From positions 1 through 64,000 of the forward strand of contig JAEZJK010000075.1 in the NCBI GenBank assembly GCA_023415835.1: a stretch of 64,000 bases of DNA, read 5' to 3'. The notes beneath the pieces were generated by a model, which saw nothing but the letters and a program-made list of their open reading frames with translations, was not told the origin of the DNA and did no database searches. This stretch comes from Bacillota bacterium. GTDB lineage: Bacteria > Bacillota > UBA4882 > UBA8346. The position numbers and the translations under genes are program-made. Of this stretch, positions 44,512-53,180 are shown one piece after another (position 1 is the stretch's first letter; every line of letters starts with the position of its first letter).

Positions 44512-45579
44512 ATGAGTCAAGTTTTTTTTGCGCCGCTAAATGATAATCCGCCAATCAATGAACAGGTCGCGGCGGTAAAGAAATTGATTTCCAAAATGAA
44601 ATTGAGTGAGATGATAGTTCCCGATGATTTTGTCGCAGTTAAACTGCATGTCGGAGAAGAAAATAATACTACCCATATCAAACCGGAGTTAATCAAAGCA
44701 ATAGTTGCCGAGGCCCAGCGAAAAAGCGGCAATGTGTTTTTGACGGAGACGTCTACGTTATATAAAGGGGAACGAGAAAACGCGGTTAAACACCTGATGC
44801 ACGCTTATAATCACGGATTCGGCATTGAAAAGGCCGGAGCCCCTTTTATTATGGCTGATGGGCTTACCGGCGGTTCCGAAATTGAAGTGGAGATTAACGG
44901 AATTCTTGAAAAAAAGGTTAAAATAGCGAAAGAAATAGCGGTCGCCGATGTTTTAATAGTAGTCTCCCATCCCACCGGCCATGTCCAGGCCGGGTTAGGC
45001 GCTTGCCTCAAAAATTTAGGCATGGGTTTGGCGAGCCGGGCAGGGAAACTTAGGCAGCACTCTTCGATCAAGCCCGGAGTAATTACCGCTAAATGCCGAT
45101 TTTGTAAAAAATGTATCAAATGGTGCCCGGAGGCTGCGATTGTCGAAAACGGGCAAAAAGCATTGATTATATCGGAGAAATGTGTCGGATGCGGCGAATG
45201 CCTTACCGTTTGCCGGTATGATGCCATCAACTATGACTGGGGCACGGAGTCGTCCTTACTACAACAGCTAATGGTGGAACATGCTTGGGGTGTTATTAAA
45301 GATAAAGTTGATAAATGTATTTATTTAAATGTCTTGGTGAATATGACCGGTGACTGTGACTGTTACAATACCAATCAGTCCAAAATCATACCGGATTTGG
45401 GAATCTTGATTTCCAAAGATCCGGTGGCTATCGATAAAGCTACCCTGGATCTTACTCAAAGCGCCAACCAAAAGTCCCTGGCGGAAATATCCTACCCGGA
45501 GTTGAACCCGATGACCCAATTGGAGCATGGGGTGAAACTGGGAATGGGTTCTTTAGGATATGAACTGGTAAAGGTTTAA
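44512..45579 (+). CDS. DUF362 protein with two 4Fe-4S clusters
   Basis: 355 aa; ATG with GGAGG. A DUF362 body surrounds a ferredoxin region with CRFCKKCIKWCP and CVGCGECLTVCR at about residues 198-240, enough for two 4Fe-4S clusters. DUF362 proteins are common in anaerobes but lack an agreed function; electron transfer is the safest statement. Cytosolic. It is followed after 102 bp by a second SsuA-type importer, a possible but unproven link. Confidence 0.9.
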   Translation: MSQVFFAPLNDNPPINEQVAAVKKLISKMKLSEMIVPDDFVAVKLHVGEENNTTHIKPELIKAIVAEAQRKSGNVFLTETSTLYKGERENAVKHLMHAYNHGFGIEKAGAPFIMADGLTGGSEIEVEINGILEKKVKIAKEIAVADVLIVVSHPTGHVQAGLGACLKNLGMGLASRAGKLRQHSSIKPGVITAKCRFCKKCIKWCPEAAIVENGQKALIISEKCVGCGECLTVCRYDAINYDWGTESSLLQQLMVEHAWGVIKDKVDKCIYLNVLVNMTGDCDCYNTNQSKIIPDLGILISKDPVAIDKATLDLTQSANQKSLAEISYPELNPMTQLEHGVKLGMGSLGYELVKV

Positions 45580-45580
45580 T

Positions 45581-45604
45581 ATTGGAAGTTGGAAGTTGAA
45601 AGTT
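45581..45604. repeat. Word-like intergenic repeat (GGAAGTTGGAAGTTG)
   Basis: Tandem GGAAGTT/GAAAGTT words directly after the DUF362 stop. Same flavour as 51370-51500. Confidence 0.4.
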
Positions 45605-45681
45605 CTATATTTCTAAAAATAGGGCCCTTCACCAAAGATGATGTAGTAGGCGAATATGTTTTGATAAAGGATGTGTTAACA

Positions 45682-46650
45682 ATGAACCGTAACAAAATAG
45701 CATTATCACTGGTAATAGGGGTAATTTCACTATGGACAGTTTTGGCCGGTGTAGGAATCGGCGAGTCAAAACCGCCGGTCCGAATCGCCGGGCTATCCGG
45801 TGTTTCCGGTTTGGCGATGGTGAAGTTGATTGAAGAACCGGTTAGCAACGGCAGGCCGGTAACCTACACTATATATAAGAGCCCGGACCTCCTTATCGGG
45901 AAGATTATCAACGGGGAAGTCGATATTACCGCCTTGCCGATTAATACAGCAGCTATCTTGTATAACAAAGGAGTACCGATACAAATTACATCAGTGATTG
46001 GTTGGGGAGTGATGTATTTAATAGGTGACGCTAAGGTTAAGGAATGGGCCGATTTAAAGGGTAAAACTATTCTAGCGCCTGCCAAAGGGGCAGTTCCTGA
46101 TTTGCTTCTACGATACTTACTCACCAAAAACGGCCTTAACCCCGATCGAGATTTGACGATTCAGTATGTCGGCAGCCCGGTTGAGCTGGCTCAAATGGTA
46201 GCATCGGGAGCTGGACCATTAGCGGTGCTTCCCGAACCCTGGGTTACCGAGGCTCTAGAGAAAAACCCCAATCTCCAAGTCTTGCTCGATTTTCAACAAG
46301 AATGGCAACGCATTGAGAAACAAGGTAGGACTTATCCCCAAACATGTATTGTCGTCAATAAGAGGTTTGCCGAATCTAATCCGGAATTTCTACGTCTTTA
46401 TTTGGTGGAGCTTTCCCAAGCTATCGAATGGTTGAATAAAAACCCGGAACAGGCCGGGGTTTTGGCGGAAAAGCATGTTCAAGTCTCGGCGACTACCATT
46501 CGGAAGGGTTTGGCCCGCTGTAACCTTCAATTTGCGGAGGCTTTTAAAGTCCGCAAGGAGATTAATTGGTTTTTATTAAAGTTATCGGAGCTAGCGCCAA
46601 ACGCTATCGGAGGCAAATTGCCTGATGAAAAAGTTTATTACCAACCGTAA
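45682..46650 (+). CDS. ABC transporter solute-binding protein (SsuA/TauA type)
   Basis: 322 aa from ATG 45682 (AAAGGATG upstream). Signal peptide about 1-27 without lipobox (AGVGIGESKPPVRIAGL). Pattern of SsuA/TauA-type periplasmic proteins: GEVDITALPINTAAILYNKG and WADLKGKTILAPAKGAVPD. Substrate unknown. Together with the SBP at 36509, both lacking a lipid anchor, it argues for a periplasm. It overlaps the permease by 26 bp. Confidence 0.87.
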   Translation: MNRNKIALSLVIGVISLWTVLAGVGIGESKPPVRIAGLSGVSGLAMVKLIEEPVSNGRPVTYTIYKSPDLLIGKIINGEVDITALPINTAAILYNKGVPIQITSVIGWGVMYLIGDAKVKEWADLKGKTILAPAKGAVPDLLLRYLLTKNGLNPDRDLTIQYVGSPVELAQMVASGAGPLAVLPEPWVTEALEKNPNLQVLLDFQQEWQRIEKQGRTYPQTCIVVNKRFAESNPEFLRLYLVELSQAIEWLNKNPEQAGVLAEKHVQVSATTIRKGLARCNLQFAEAFKVRKEINWFLLKLSELAPNAIGGKLPDEKVYYQP

Positions 46651-47395
46651 CATTCTGAGCGGGGCGGCGGTAATTAGCCTCTTGCTAATTTGGCATATTG
46701 CCGCCGTGTTTATTAATAAGCCTCTTATTCTACCCTCGCCCCAATCAGCCTTCACTAATCTGCTGGTTCTGATGGGGTCAACAGATTTTTGGCGTCATTT
46801 GGCCGCCACCCTCAACCGAGGGTTGGCTGCTTTTGGCTTATCATTAGCGATTGCAATCGTGATTGGGATTACGGCAGGCCGGTTTCGAGCGGTTGAGGCA
46901 TTGCTGCGTCCGTTAATAGTCTGTCTGCGTAGCACCCCTTCAATGTCTTTTATATTATTAGCCTTGCTCTGGTTCCGGGGGGGAAAAGTATCGCTATTTG
47001 TAATTAGCATATTGGTTTTACCGTTGTTGATTCAGAATGTCATCGAGGGGATGCGGAGCATTGATCCGGAACTCCTGGAGATGGTCACTCTCTACCGGGT
47101 TAAAAAAAGCCGGTTGTTTCTGAAGTTTTATTTGCCATCAATCCTGCCGTTTTTAACGGCCGGTGTCAGTAACGGGCTAGGCCTAACTTGGAAGGTCTCG
47201 ATCGCCGCCGAAGTGCTGGCCTATCCTGCTTGGGGAATCGGCACTCAAATGGACACAGCCCGGGTTTATTTGCAGACTGAAAAAGTATTCGCCTGGACGG
47301 TGGCGGTGATCGGCATCGGTTTACTATTTGATTATTTAGCAGGCTTTTTGCTAAGAAAGCAGTTTACTACCTGGAAAGGTACGGAGCATGTATAA
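46625..47395 (+). CDS. ABC transporter permease (SsuC/TauC type)
   Basis: 256 aa; ATG inside the end of the binding-protein gene. Six membrane helices, EAA loop IDPELLEMVTLYRVKKSRLFLKFYLPSILPF. It overlaps the ATPase start by 8 bp, so a compact SBP-permease-ATPase operon. The order differs from the cassette at 36509. Confidence 0.9.
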   Translation: MKKFITNRNILSGAAVISLLLIWHIAAVFINKPLILPSPQSAFTNLLVLMGSTDFWRHLAATLNRGLAAFGLSLAIAIVIGITAGRFRAVEALLRPLIVCLRSTPSMSFILLALLWFRGGKVSLFVISILVLPLLIQNVIEGMRSIDPELLEMVTLYRVKKSRLFLKFYLPSILPFLTAGVSNGLGLTWKVSIAAEVLAYPAWGIGTQMDTARVYLQTEKVFAWTVAVIGIGLLFDYLAGFLLRKQFTTWKGTEHV

Positions 47396-48092
47396 GTTAG
47401 AGCAGATTACTAGGAACTACGGCGAATTGCAAGTTTTTCAAGATTTATCGCTGGAATTTCCCAAGGGTAAGATCACCGCTATCTTGGGACCGTCCGGTTG
47501 CGGTAAAACGACAATCCTGAAGATTATGGCTGGACTGATCAAAGCGGATCGCGGCACGGTGGTTACTACATCTCAAATCGGGTTTCTCTTTCAAGAGCCC
47601 AGGCTTTTGCCATGGTTAAATATCTATGGTAACTTGGCGCTGGTTTTAGAGGAGCAGTTACCTTCGGCAAAAGTCGCCCCTCAAATTAGCCATTATCTTC
47701 AAGCGGTAGGTTTGGGAGAATATCGTGATTTTTATCCGCGCCAACTGAGCGGCGGTATGAAACAGCGGGCAGCGATGGCTCGCGCGCTGGCATATCCGGC
47801 TGAATTGTTATTAATGGATGAACCCTTTAAATCACTGGATTTGAAGGCCAGGTACCAACTGGTCTCTGATTTTTTGGCTTTATGGCGTCAAAATCCAAAT
47901 ACGGTAGTGGTGGTGACCCATGATGTTAAGGAAGCCGTCTGGTTGGGAGATCAGATCTTACTCTTATCGGCTAAACCAGCACAGTTACTAGAAAGGTTTC
48001 AAAACGATCTCCCTTTCGAAAATAGAATGAATAGCGTGGAATCATTTAGTTTGGAGCAAAAGATAACCGAAATGTTGTTGAAGGATAGGTAG
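47388..48092 (+). CDS. ABC transporter ATP-binding protein (SsuB/TauB type)
   Basis: 234 aa. Walker A GPSGCGKTT, Q-loop LFQEPRLLPW, signature LSGGMKQRAAMARAL, Walker B LLLMDEPFKSLD, VTHD. ATPase of the second importer cassette. It is the last gene of this operon. Confidence 0.93.
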   Translation: MYKLEQITRNYGELQVFQDLSLEFPKGKITAILGPSGCGKTTILKIMAGLIKADRGTVVTTSQIGFLFQEPRLLPWLNIYGNLALVLEEQLPSAKVAPQISHYLQAVGLGEYRDFYPRQLSGGMKQRAAMARALAYPAELLLMDEPFKSLDLKARYQLVSDFLALWRQNPNTVVVVTHDVKEAVWLGDQILLLSAKPAQLLERFQNDLPFENRMNSVESFSLEQKITEMLLKDR

Positions 48093-48173
48093 GCGCTATT
48101 ATTGTGGACTAAGGTACACATAATAATGTAAAAGCTAACATTAAGAGAAACCGGATATCAATAGGAGATGAAG

Positions 48174-49829
48174 ATGAAACGGAATAAAAAGCTTAGAGTT
48201 ATCCCTTTGGGCGGTATGAGTGAAATCGGTAAGAACATTACCGCGTTCGAATATGATGAAGACATTATCGTCGTTGATTGCGGGATGGCTTTCCCGGAAG
48301 AAGGGATGTTGGGTGTCGATTTGGTTTTACCGGATACTACCTATTTGGTAAAACATTTAGCTAAAGTTCGAGGAATTATTGTGACCCATGGTCATGAGGA
48401 CCATATTGGGGCATTACCCTATGTGCTTAAGACAGTCAATGTTCCAGTGTACGGAACCAGGCTCTCGCTGGGACTGATCGAAAATAAACTGGAAGAGCAT
48501 GGGATCTTGGCCAATTGCAAATTGAAGGCGGTATCTCAAGGACAGGCCGTCCAATTAGGGGCTTTTAAAGTAGAATTTATCCGTTCAACCCATAGTATAG
48601 CCGATTCGGTCGCCTTGGCCATCGATACACCGGTAGGAGTGGTCGTTCATACTTCGGATTTTAAAATCGACCATACCCCGATTGTGGGTGAGACGATTGA
48701 TTTACCGCGCTTTGCCGAACTGGGGAAAAAGGGTGTTTTATTGCTGATGTGCGATAGTACCAACGTTGAGCGCAAAGGGTATACTTTATCGGAGCGGACT
48801 GTTGGCGCCGCCTTTGACGATATCTTTGCCGATGTCGAGGGCCGTATTTTAGTAGCGACTTTTGCTTCGAACATTCACCGGGTTCAACAAGTGATTGATG
48901 CGGCGGTTAGATATAACCGGAAAGTTGCAATCTGTGGCCGAAGTATGGTGAATGTAAGTAAAAAAGCGGTCGAGTTAGGATATCTAACTGTACCGGAAGG
49001 TGTTTTTATTGAGATTGACCAAATAAAAAAATATCGGGCGGAAAATTTGGTGATTATCACCACCGGAAGCCAGGGAGAACCGATGTCGGCCTTGGCCAGA
49101 ATGGCAGTGGGGGAACACCGTCAGATCGAGATCGTCGAAGGCGATTTGGTGGTAATTTCGGCAAGCCCGATTCCTGGAAATGAAAAGACAATTTCAAAGG
49201 TGATTAATGAATTATTTAAGAAAGGCGCTAATGTTATTTACGAGTCATGGAATGACATTCATGTGTCCGGACATGCCTGTCAGGAAGAACTGAAGTTAAT
49301 GCATAGGTTGGTAAAACCAAAATATTTTATACCGGCCCATGGCGAATACCGTCATCTCAAGCAGCATGCTAACCTGGCTCAAAGCTTAGGAATGGCAAAG
49401 CAAAATATTTTTATCATGGATATCGGAGAAGTACTTGAGATTGATGAGCAGGGAGCGAGTAGAAACGGACGGGTTGCCGCCGGTAAAGTTATGGTAGATG
49501 GCTTGGGTGTCGGAGATGTCGGAAATATTGTCTTAAGAGACCGGAAACATTTATCAGAAGACGGCATGATAATAATTATTGTTACGATACAAAAAGAAAC
49601 CGGCAGCCTGGCCAATGATCCGGATGTGATATCAAGGGGCTTCATTTATGTCCGGGAATCGGAGGAACTGATGGATGGAATTAAACAGATCAGTAAAAAG
49701 GCGGTCTTAAAAGGCGAAGGGAAGAACTGGGCTTCTAAAAAGAAGCTGATTAAAGATACATTAAAAGATTATCTCTATCAGAAAACCAAACGGACCCCGA
49801 TGATTATCCCGGTTATTATTGAAATATAA
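48174..49829 (+). CDS. rnj: Ribonuclease J
   Basis: 551 aa from ATG 48174, 6 nt after AGGAG (48163-48167); ATG 48168 is too close. Metallo-beta-lactamase fold with VTHGHEDHIGALPY (HxHxDH), the beta-CASP region (STNVERKG; GSQGEPMSALARMA) and the RNase J C-terminal domain (VMVDGLGVGDVGNIVLRDRK). It degrades RNA 5'-3' and endonucleolytically in Firmicutes mRNA turnover and rRNA maturation. One copy here; RNase J1 versus J2 cannot be decided. Single gene with free space on both sides. Confidence 0.95.
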   Translation: MKRNKKLRVIPLGGMSEIGKNITAFEYDEDIIVVDCGMAFPEEGMLGVDLVLPDTTYLVKHLAKVRGIIVTHGHEDHIGALPYVLKTVNVPVYGTRLSLGLIENKLEEHGILANCKLKAVSQGQAVQLGAFKVEFIRSTHSIADSVALAIDTPVGVVVHTSDFKIDHTPIVGETIDLPRFAELGKKGVLLLMCDSTNVERKGYTLSERTVGAAFDDIFADVEGRILVATFASNIHRVQQVIDAAVRYNRKVAICGRSMVNVSKKAVELGYLTVPEGVFIEIDQIKKYRAENLVIITTGSQGEPMSALARMAVGEHRQIEIVEGDLVVISASPIPGNEKTISKVINELFKKGANVIYESWNDIHVSGHACQEELKLMHRLVKPKYFIPAHGEYRHLKQHANLAQSLGMAKQNIFIMDIGEVLEIDEQGASRNGRVAAGKVMVDGLGVGDVGNIVLRDRKHLSEDGMIIIIVTIQKETGSLANDPDVISRGFIYVRESEELMDGIKQISKKAVLKGEGKNWASKKKLIKDTLKDYLYQKTKRTPMIIPVIIEI

Positions 49830-49866
49830 ACTCAATTGTATGTTCCGTTAAGAATTCCTTCCAGGC

Positions 49867-49918
49867 TTGTCAAAAATATCAGAGTGGACTATACTTATAT
49901 AAGTGAGTATTCACTCAC
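49867..49918 (+). promoter_or_regulatory. Promoter and operator of the TetR gene
   Basis: TTGTCA (49867-49872), 17-nt spacer, TATACT (49890-49895). The transcript start near 49902 falls on the inverted repeat GTGAGT-ATTC-ACTCAC (49903-49918). A palindrome in this place fits autorepression by the TetR protein encoded next. Confidence 0.7.
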
Positions 49919-49939
49919 CGAAAAGTTGTGGGTGGCTAA

Positions 49940-50524
49940 ATGAAAAAAAACGAAGCAACTAAGGAAAAGATTATAGAAGCAACCATTAAAATTGCGATGA
50001 ATAAGGGTTTCGCTAACACCCGGACGATGGATATCGCCGTGGAGGCTGGAGTCTCCGAAGGTCTGATATTTAAGTATTTTCCGACTAAAAACCATCTCTT
50101 CACCATAATCATTAATGATAATATCCAGCGCCTTAAAAGCGGAGTTGAAGAAATAATCAACGATTGTAACTTGAACCCCACCGCTAAGCTGATTTCCTTA
50201 ATCAATTTTCATTTTGACTTTTTTACAATCGACCGCAATATCGTCCAGTTAGTAATCGGTCACTCCGACCGTAAAAAAATGGTAGATGTCGAATCGGTTC
50301 TCCAAAATGGCGTACATCCATATGTCCAGTTAATTATCGAGATATTGGAAGAAGGGATTGGCAGCGGCGAGTTTAGGCCGTGCGATCCGGAGGTGACCGC
50401 GCTGGCGATCATCGGTAGCATGCAAGTTAACTTAATTAATAAAATAATCCTTAAAAATGATGAAGGCCTAGAACAGGTCAAAAATGAACTAATTGAATAT
50501 ATTATAGCTGCAATTAAGCGATAG
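49940..50524 (+). CDS. TetR family transcriptional regulator
   Basis: 194 aa; ATG with GGGTGG. HTH in the first 50 residues (ATKEKIIEATIKIAMNKGF; RTMDIAVEAGVSEGLIFKYFPTKNHLF, split by a turn), then an unconserved helical ligand domain. It heads the exporter operon, as cecR does in front of ybhGFSR in E. coli. It should bind the palindrome at 49903 and be released by an unknown ligand. Confidence 0.9.
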   Translation: MKKNEATKEKIIEATIKIAMNKGFANTRTMDIAVEAGVSEGLIFKYFPTKNHLFTIIINDNIQRLKSGVEEIINDCNLNPTAKLISLINFHFDFFTIDRNIVQLVIGHSDRKKMVDVESVLQNGVHPYVQLIIEILEEGIGSGEFRPCDPEVTALAIIGSMQVNLINKIILKNDEGLEQVKNELIEYIIAAIKR

Positions 50525-50535
50525 AGGTGGTATTG

Positions 50536-51366
50536 ATGACGAATGGACAAAGATTAGCCGGTAAAATTATCGGAGCAGTATTATTAATTATTACATCCTT
50601 GATTTCCGGTTGCGGCCCGGAACTAAAAGATGAAATATCAGCCACCGGCACCATCGAAATGACTGAGACTATCGTTAGCAGTAAGCTCAATGGTCGAGTA
50701 ACGCAAATGTACTTTGAAGAAGGGCAAACGGTTAAAACAGGCGCTCTAATGGTTGAACTGGAACATGATCAATTAAATGCCAGGATTAAAGCTGCCCGTT
50801 CCGGGCTTCAAGCGGCAGGGGCGAATTTAAATGCCGCGTGGCGGGATCTAAAACGACTAAGTAAATTACATCAGGAAGAAGTTATTTCCCAGTCCGAGTA
50901 TGACCGAGCGGTTACCAGCTGGGAGGTTTGTGATGCACAGGTAAAACAAGCTGAGGCCAATTTGAACCTGCTCCAGGTGGAGCTAGCGGAAACTCGGCTT
51001 TTGGCTCCGGTTAACGGAGCTATCTCCGCCAAATTGGTTGAACCGGGAGAACTGGTTGCAGCTGGCGCTTCACTTTATGCCATTCTGGATCGGTCTAAAC
51101 CATGGGTCAAGATTTATTTGCCCTTAAAAGAAGTTGAACTGGTCGATTTGAACCAGTCAGCCGTCATTAATCTGGATGCGTTCCCGGGCCTGAATTTTAA
51201 AGGCCGGATCTCATATATCGCTCAAGAGGCGGAGTTTACCCCCAAGAATTATTTGAGCAAAGAGGAACGGGTTAAACAGGTATACGAGGTTAAAGTAGAA
51301 TTAGATAACAGCTCCGGAAAGTTAAAAGCTGGGGTTCCGGCGGAGGTCAGAATAAAACTACAATAA
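50536..51366 (+). CDS. ybhG: HlyD/YbhG-type membrane fusion lipoprotein
   Basis: 276 aa from ATG 50536 (AGAGGTGG upstream). Lipoprotein signal ending LISGC (Cys about 26), biotinyl-lipoyl-like halves and a coiled-coil hairpin (AARSGLQAAGANLNAAWRDLKRL; QVKQAEANLNLLQVEL). An adaptor that links ABC-2 exporters to the outside or outer membrane. YbhG of E. coli is of similar size. First structural gene of the operon. Confidence 0.88.
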   Translation: MTNGQRLAGKIIGAVLLIITSLISGCGPELKDEISATGTIEMTETIVSSKLNGRVTQMYFEEGQTVKTGALMVELEHDQLNARIKAARSGLQAAGANLNAAWRDLKRLSKLHQEEVISQSEYDRAVTSWEVCDAQVKQAEANLNLLQVELAETRLLAPVNGAISAKLVEPGELVAAGASLYAILDRSKPWVKIYLPLKEVELVDLNQSAVINLDAFPGLNFKGRISYIAQEAEFTPKNYLSKEERVKQVYEVKVELDNSSGKLKAGVPAEVRIKLQ

Positions 51367-51369
51367 ATT

Positions 51370-51500
51370 TTGGAAGTCAAAAGTTTTAAGTTAAAAGCCT
51401 AAAGTCCAAAGTCGTTGGCTTTAAGTTAAGGATCGGCTTCTATGTCCTAACCTCCTTTGACTCACCTTTGAGTTTTGGCTTGTGACTTTTGACTTTTAAC
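51370..51500. repeat. Paired word-like repeats (AAGTCAAAAGTT / GACTTTTGACTTTT)
   Basis: 51370-51412 and 51478-51500 carry AAGT(C/T)AAAAGT words in opposite orientations, so the RNA could fold on itself. It fills the gap between the adaptor and ATPase genes. Confidence 0.45.
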
Positions 51501-51521
51501 ATATTTTCAGGGGAGTTTTGT

Positions 51522-52451
51522 ATGGAAGCTGTAGTGCTGCAGAATCTGGTAAAAAAATATCGGCGGTTAACGGCGATTGATGACATCTCGATTGCCGTAG
51601 AATCCAACCAAATCTTCGGGTTTCTGGGGCCGGACGGCGCCGGGAAGACCAGCCTCTTTCAAATCTTATGCGGAATTTTGACTGCGTCCTCCGGGAGAGT
51701 TTCGGTTTTGGGAGTCGATGTACTCAAAAACCCTGAGAAACTAAAGCAAGAACTGGGTTATATGGCTCAAAAGTTTGCGCTTTATGCTGATTTGACTGTT
51801 AAAGAAAATTTGGATTTTTTCGCAGACCTTTTTGACACCCCTTTACATGGTTTAACTCAACGCAAACAGGAATTGCTTAGATTCGCCGGCTTGTCACGGT
51901 TTCAAGGCCGTTTGGCAGGGAACCTCTCCGGAGGCATGAAACAAAAACTAGCCCTTTGCTGCACCTTAATCCATACTCCCCGGATTTTAATCCTTGACGA
52001 GCCTACTACCGGAGTTGATCCGGTCTCGCGCCAAGAGTTCTGGGAAATGTTGCTGCCATTACCGGAACAAGGCACTACCGTAATTGTTAGTACCGCTTAT
52101 ATGGATGAAGCAGCCAAATGCGACCGGGTGGCCATGATGAACCTGGGAAAGATCTTGCAAAGCGGATCCCCGGCTGAACTTAAGAAGCCTTTATTAGGTA
52201 AAATTTATGAAGTTACTGGAGAACGGTTGGTTGAGATTCATGATTTATTACTTAACAGTGTGAAAGATGTTCAGCTTTTTGGTGACTGTTTACATGCGCA
52301 GCTCAAACCGGAAATGACTTTCGATTCGGAACAGGGTCAGAGATGGTTGGAGACTATTTTAGAGGAAAACGGCTTTACAGTTAAGGTTAAACTGATCGAA
52401 CCTTCCTTGGGAGATGTGTTTATTCAATTGTTAACAGAGGTTAAATCATGA
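51522..52451 (+). CDS. ABC exporter ATPase (N-terminal-half YbhF equivalent)
   Basis: 309 aa from ATG 51522 (CAGGGGAG upstream). Walker A GPDGAGKTS (Asp replaces the usual Asn), signature LSGGMKQK, Walker B LILDEPTTGVDP, then a C-terminal DUF4162-like tail. With the next gene it equals the two ATPase halves of E. coli YbhF. Cytosolic. Confidence 0.9.
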   Translation: MEAVVLQNLVKKYRRLTAIDDISIAVESNQIFGFLGPDGAGKTSLFQILCGILTASSGRVSVLGVDVLKNPEKLKQELGYMAQKFALYADLTVKENLDFFADLFDTPLHGLTQRKQELLRFAGLSRFQGRLAGNLSGGMKQKLALCCTLIHTPRILILDEPTTGVDPVSRQEFWEMLLPLPEQGTTVIVSTAYMDEAAKCDRVAMMNLGKILQSGSPAELKKPLLGKIYEVTGERLVEIHDLLLNSVKDVQLFGDCLHAQLKPEMTFDSEQGQRWLETILEENGFTVKVKLIEPSLGDVFIQLLTEVKS

Positions 52452-53176
52452 TCGCAGTTCAAGTGGATCAAATCACTAAAATGTTCGGCCAATTTACAGC
52501 GGTTGACCAGATTTCATTTGAAGTTGCCAAGGGCGAGATCTTCGGCTTCTTGGGCCCTAACGGCGCTGGTAAATCGACCACCATTCGAATGCTATGCGGT
52601 ATCTTGGCTCCAACTTCAGGACGGGCTTTGGTGGCCGGGTCTGATGTAGCAAAGGAACCGGATCTAGTTAAACGGAATATTGGTTATATGTCGCAAAAGT
52701 TTTCCCTATACGAGGATCTAACGGTTTTAGAGAACATTGAGTTTTACGCCGGGATTTATGGGTTGAAAAGACAGAAAGTAAATGAGGCTAAAGAACGGAT
52801 TCTAGCGTTAATTGATCTCCAAAGTAAAGAGCGGACGCTCGCTGCCGAACTTTCCAAGGGATGGAAGCAACGTTTGGCGCTGGGCTGCGCCATTGTCCAC
52901 CGGCCACCGCTTCTTTTTTTAGATGAGCCCACTTCCGGAGTGGATCCCATCTCCCGTCGGTATTTTTGGGAATTGATTCGCTCCCTTTCCGGCCAGGGGG
53001 TCACCATCTTTGTTACTACGCATTTTATGGATGAGGCGGAATACTGTAATCATATTGCTTTTATCGCCGGAGGACGATTGGTAAGATTAGGAACTCCGGC
53101 TGATTTGAAAAGGGATTCGCAAACCAACTCTTTGGAAGAAGCCTTTGTTTACTTTGCCCGAAAGGCGACGGAGTGA
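52448..53176 (+). CDS. ABC exporter ATPase (C-terminal-half YbhF equivalent)
   Basis: 242 aa. Walker A GPNGAGKST, signature LSKGWKQR (Lys-Gly-Trp instead of Gly-Gly), Walker B LFLDEPTSGVDP. The changed signature is notable. It is also seen in YbhF-like proteins and fits an asymmetric dimer with the preceding ATPase. ATG overlaps its stop (ATGA). Confidence 0.9.
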   Translation: MIAVQVDQITKMFGQFTAVDQISFEVAKGEIFGFLGPNGAGKSTTIRMLCGILAPTSGRALVAGSDVAKEPDLVKRNIGYMSQKFSLYEDLTVLENIEFYAGIYGLKRQKVNEAKERILALIDLQSKERTLAAELSKGWKQRLALGCAIVHRPPLLFLDEPTSGVDPISRRYFWELIRSLSGQGVTIFVTTHFMDEAEYCNHIAFIAGGRLVRLGTPADLKRDSQTNSLEEAFVYFARKATE

Positions 53177-53180
53177 GATT

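Noticed and set aside
44289..44543. Open frame in the amt/DUF362 gap
   Set aside because: No ribosome site, no recognisable protein pattern, and it runs into the DUF362 start in another frame.
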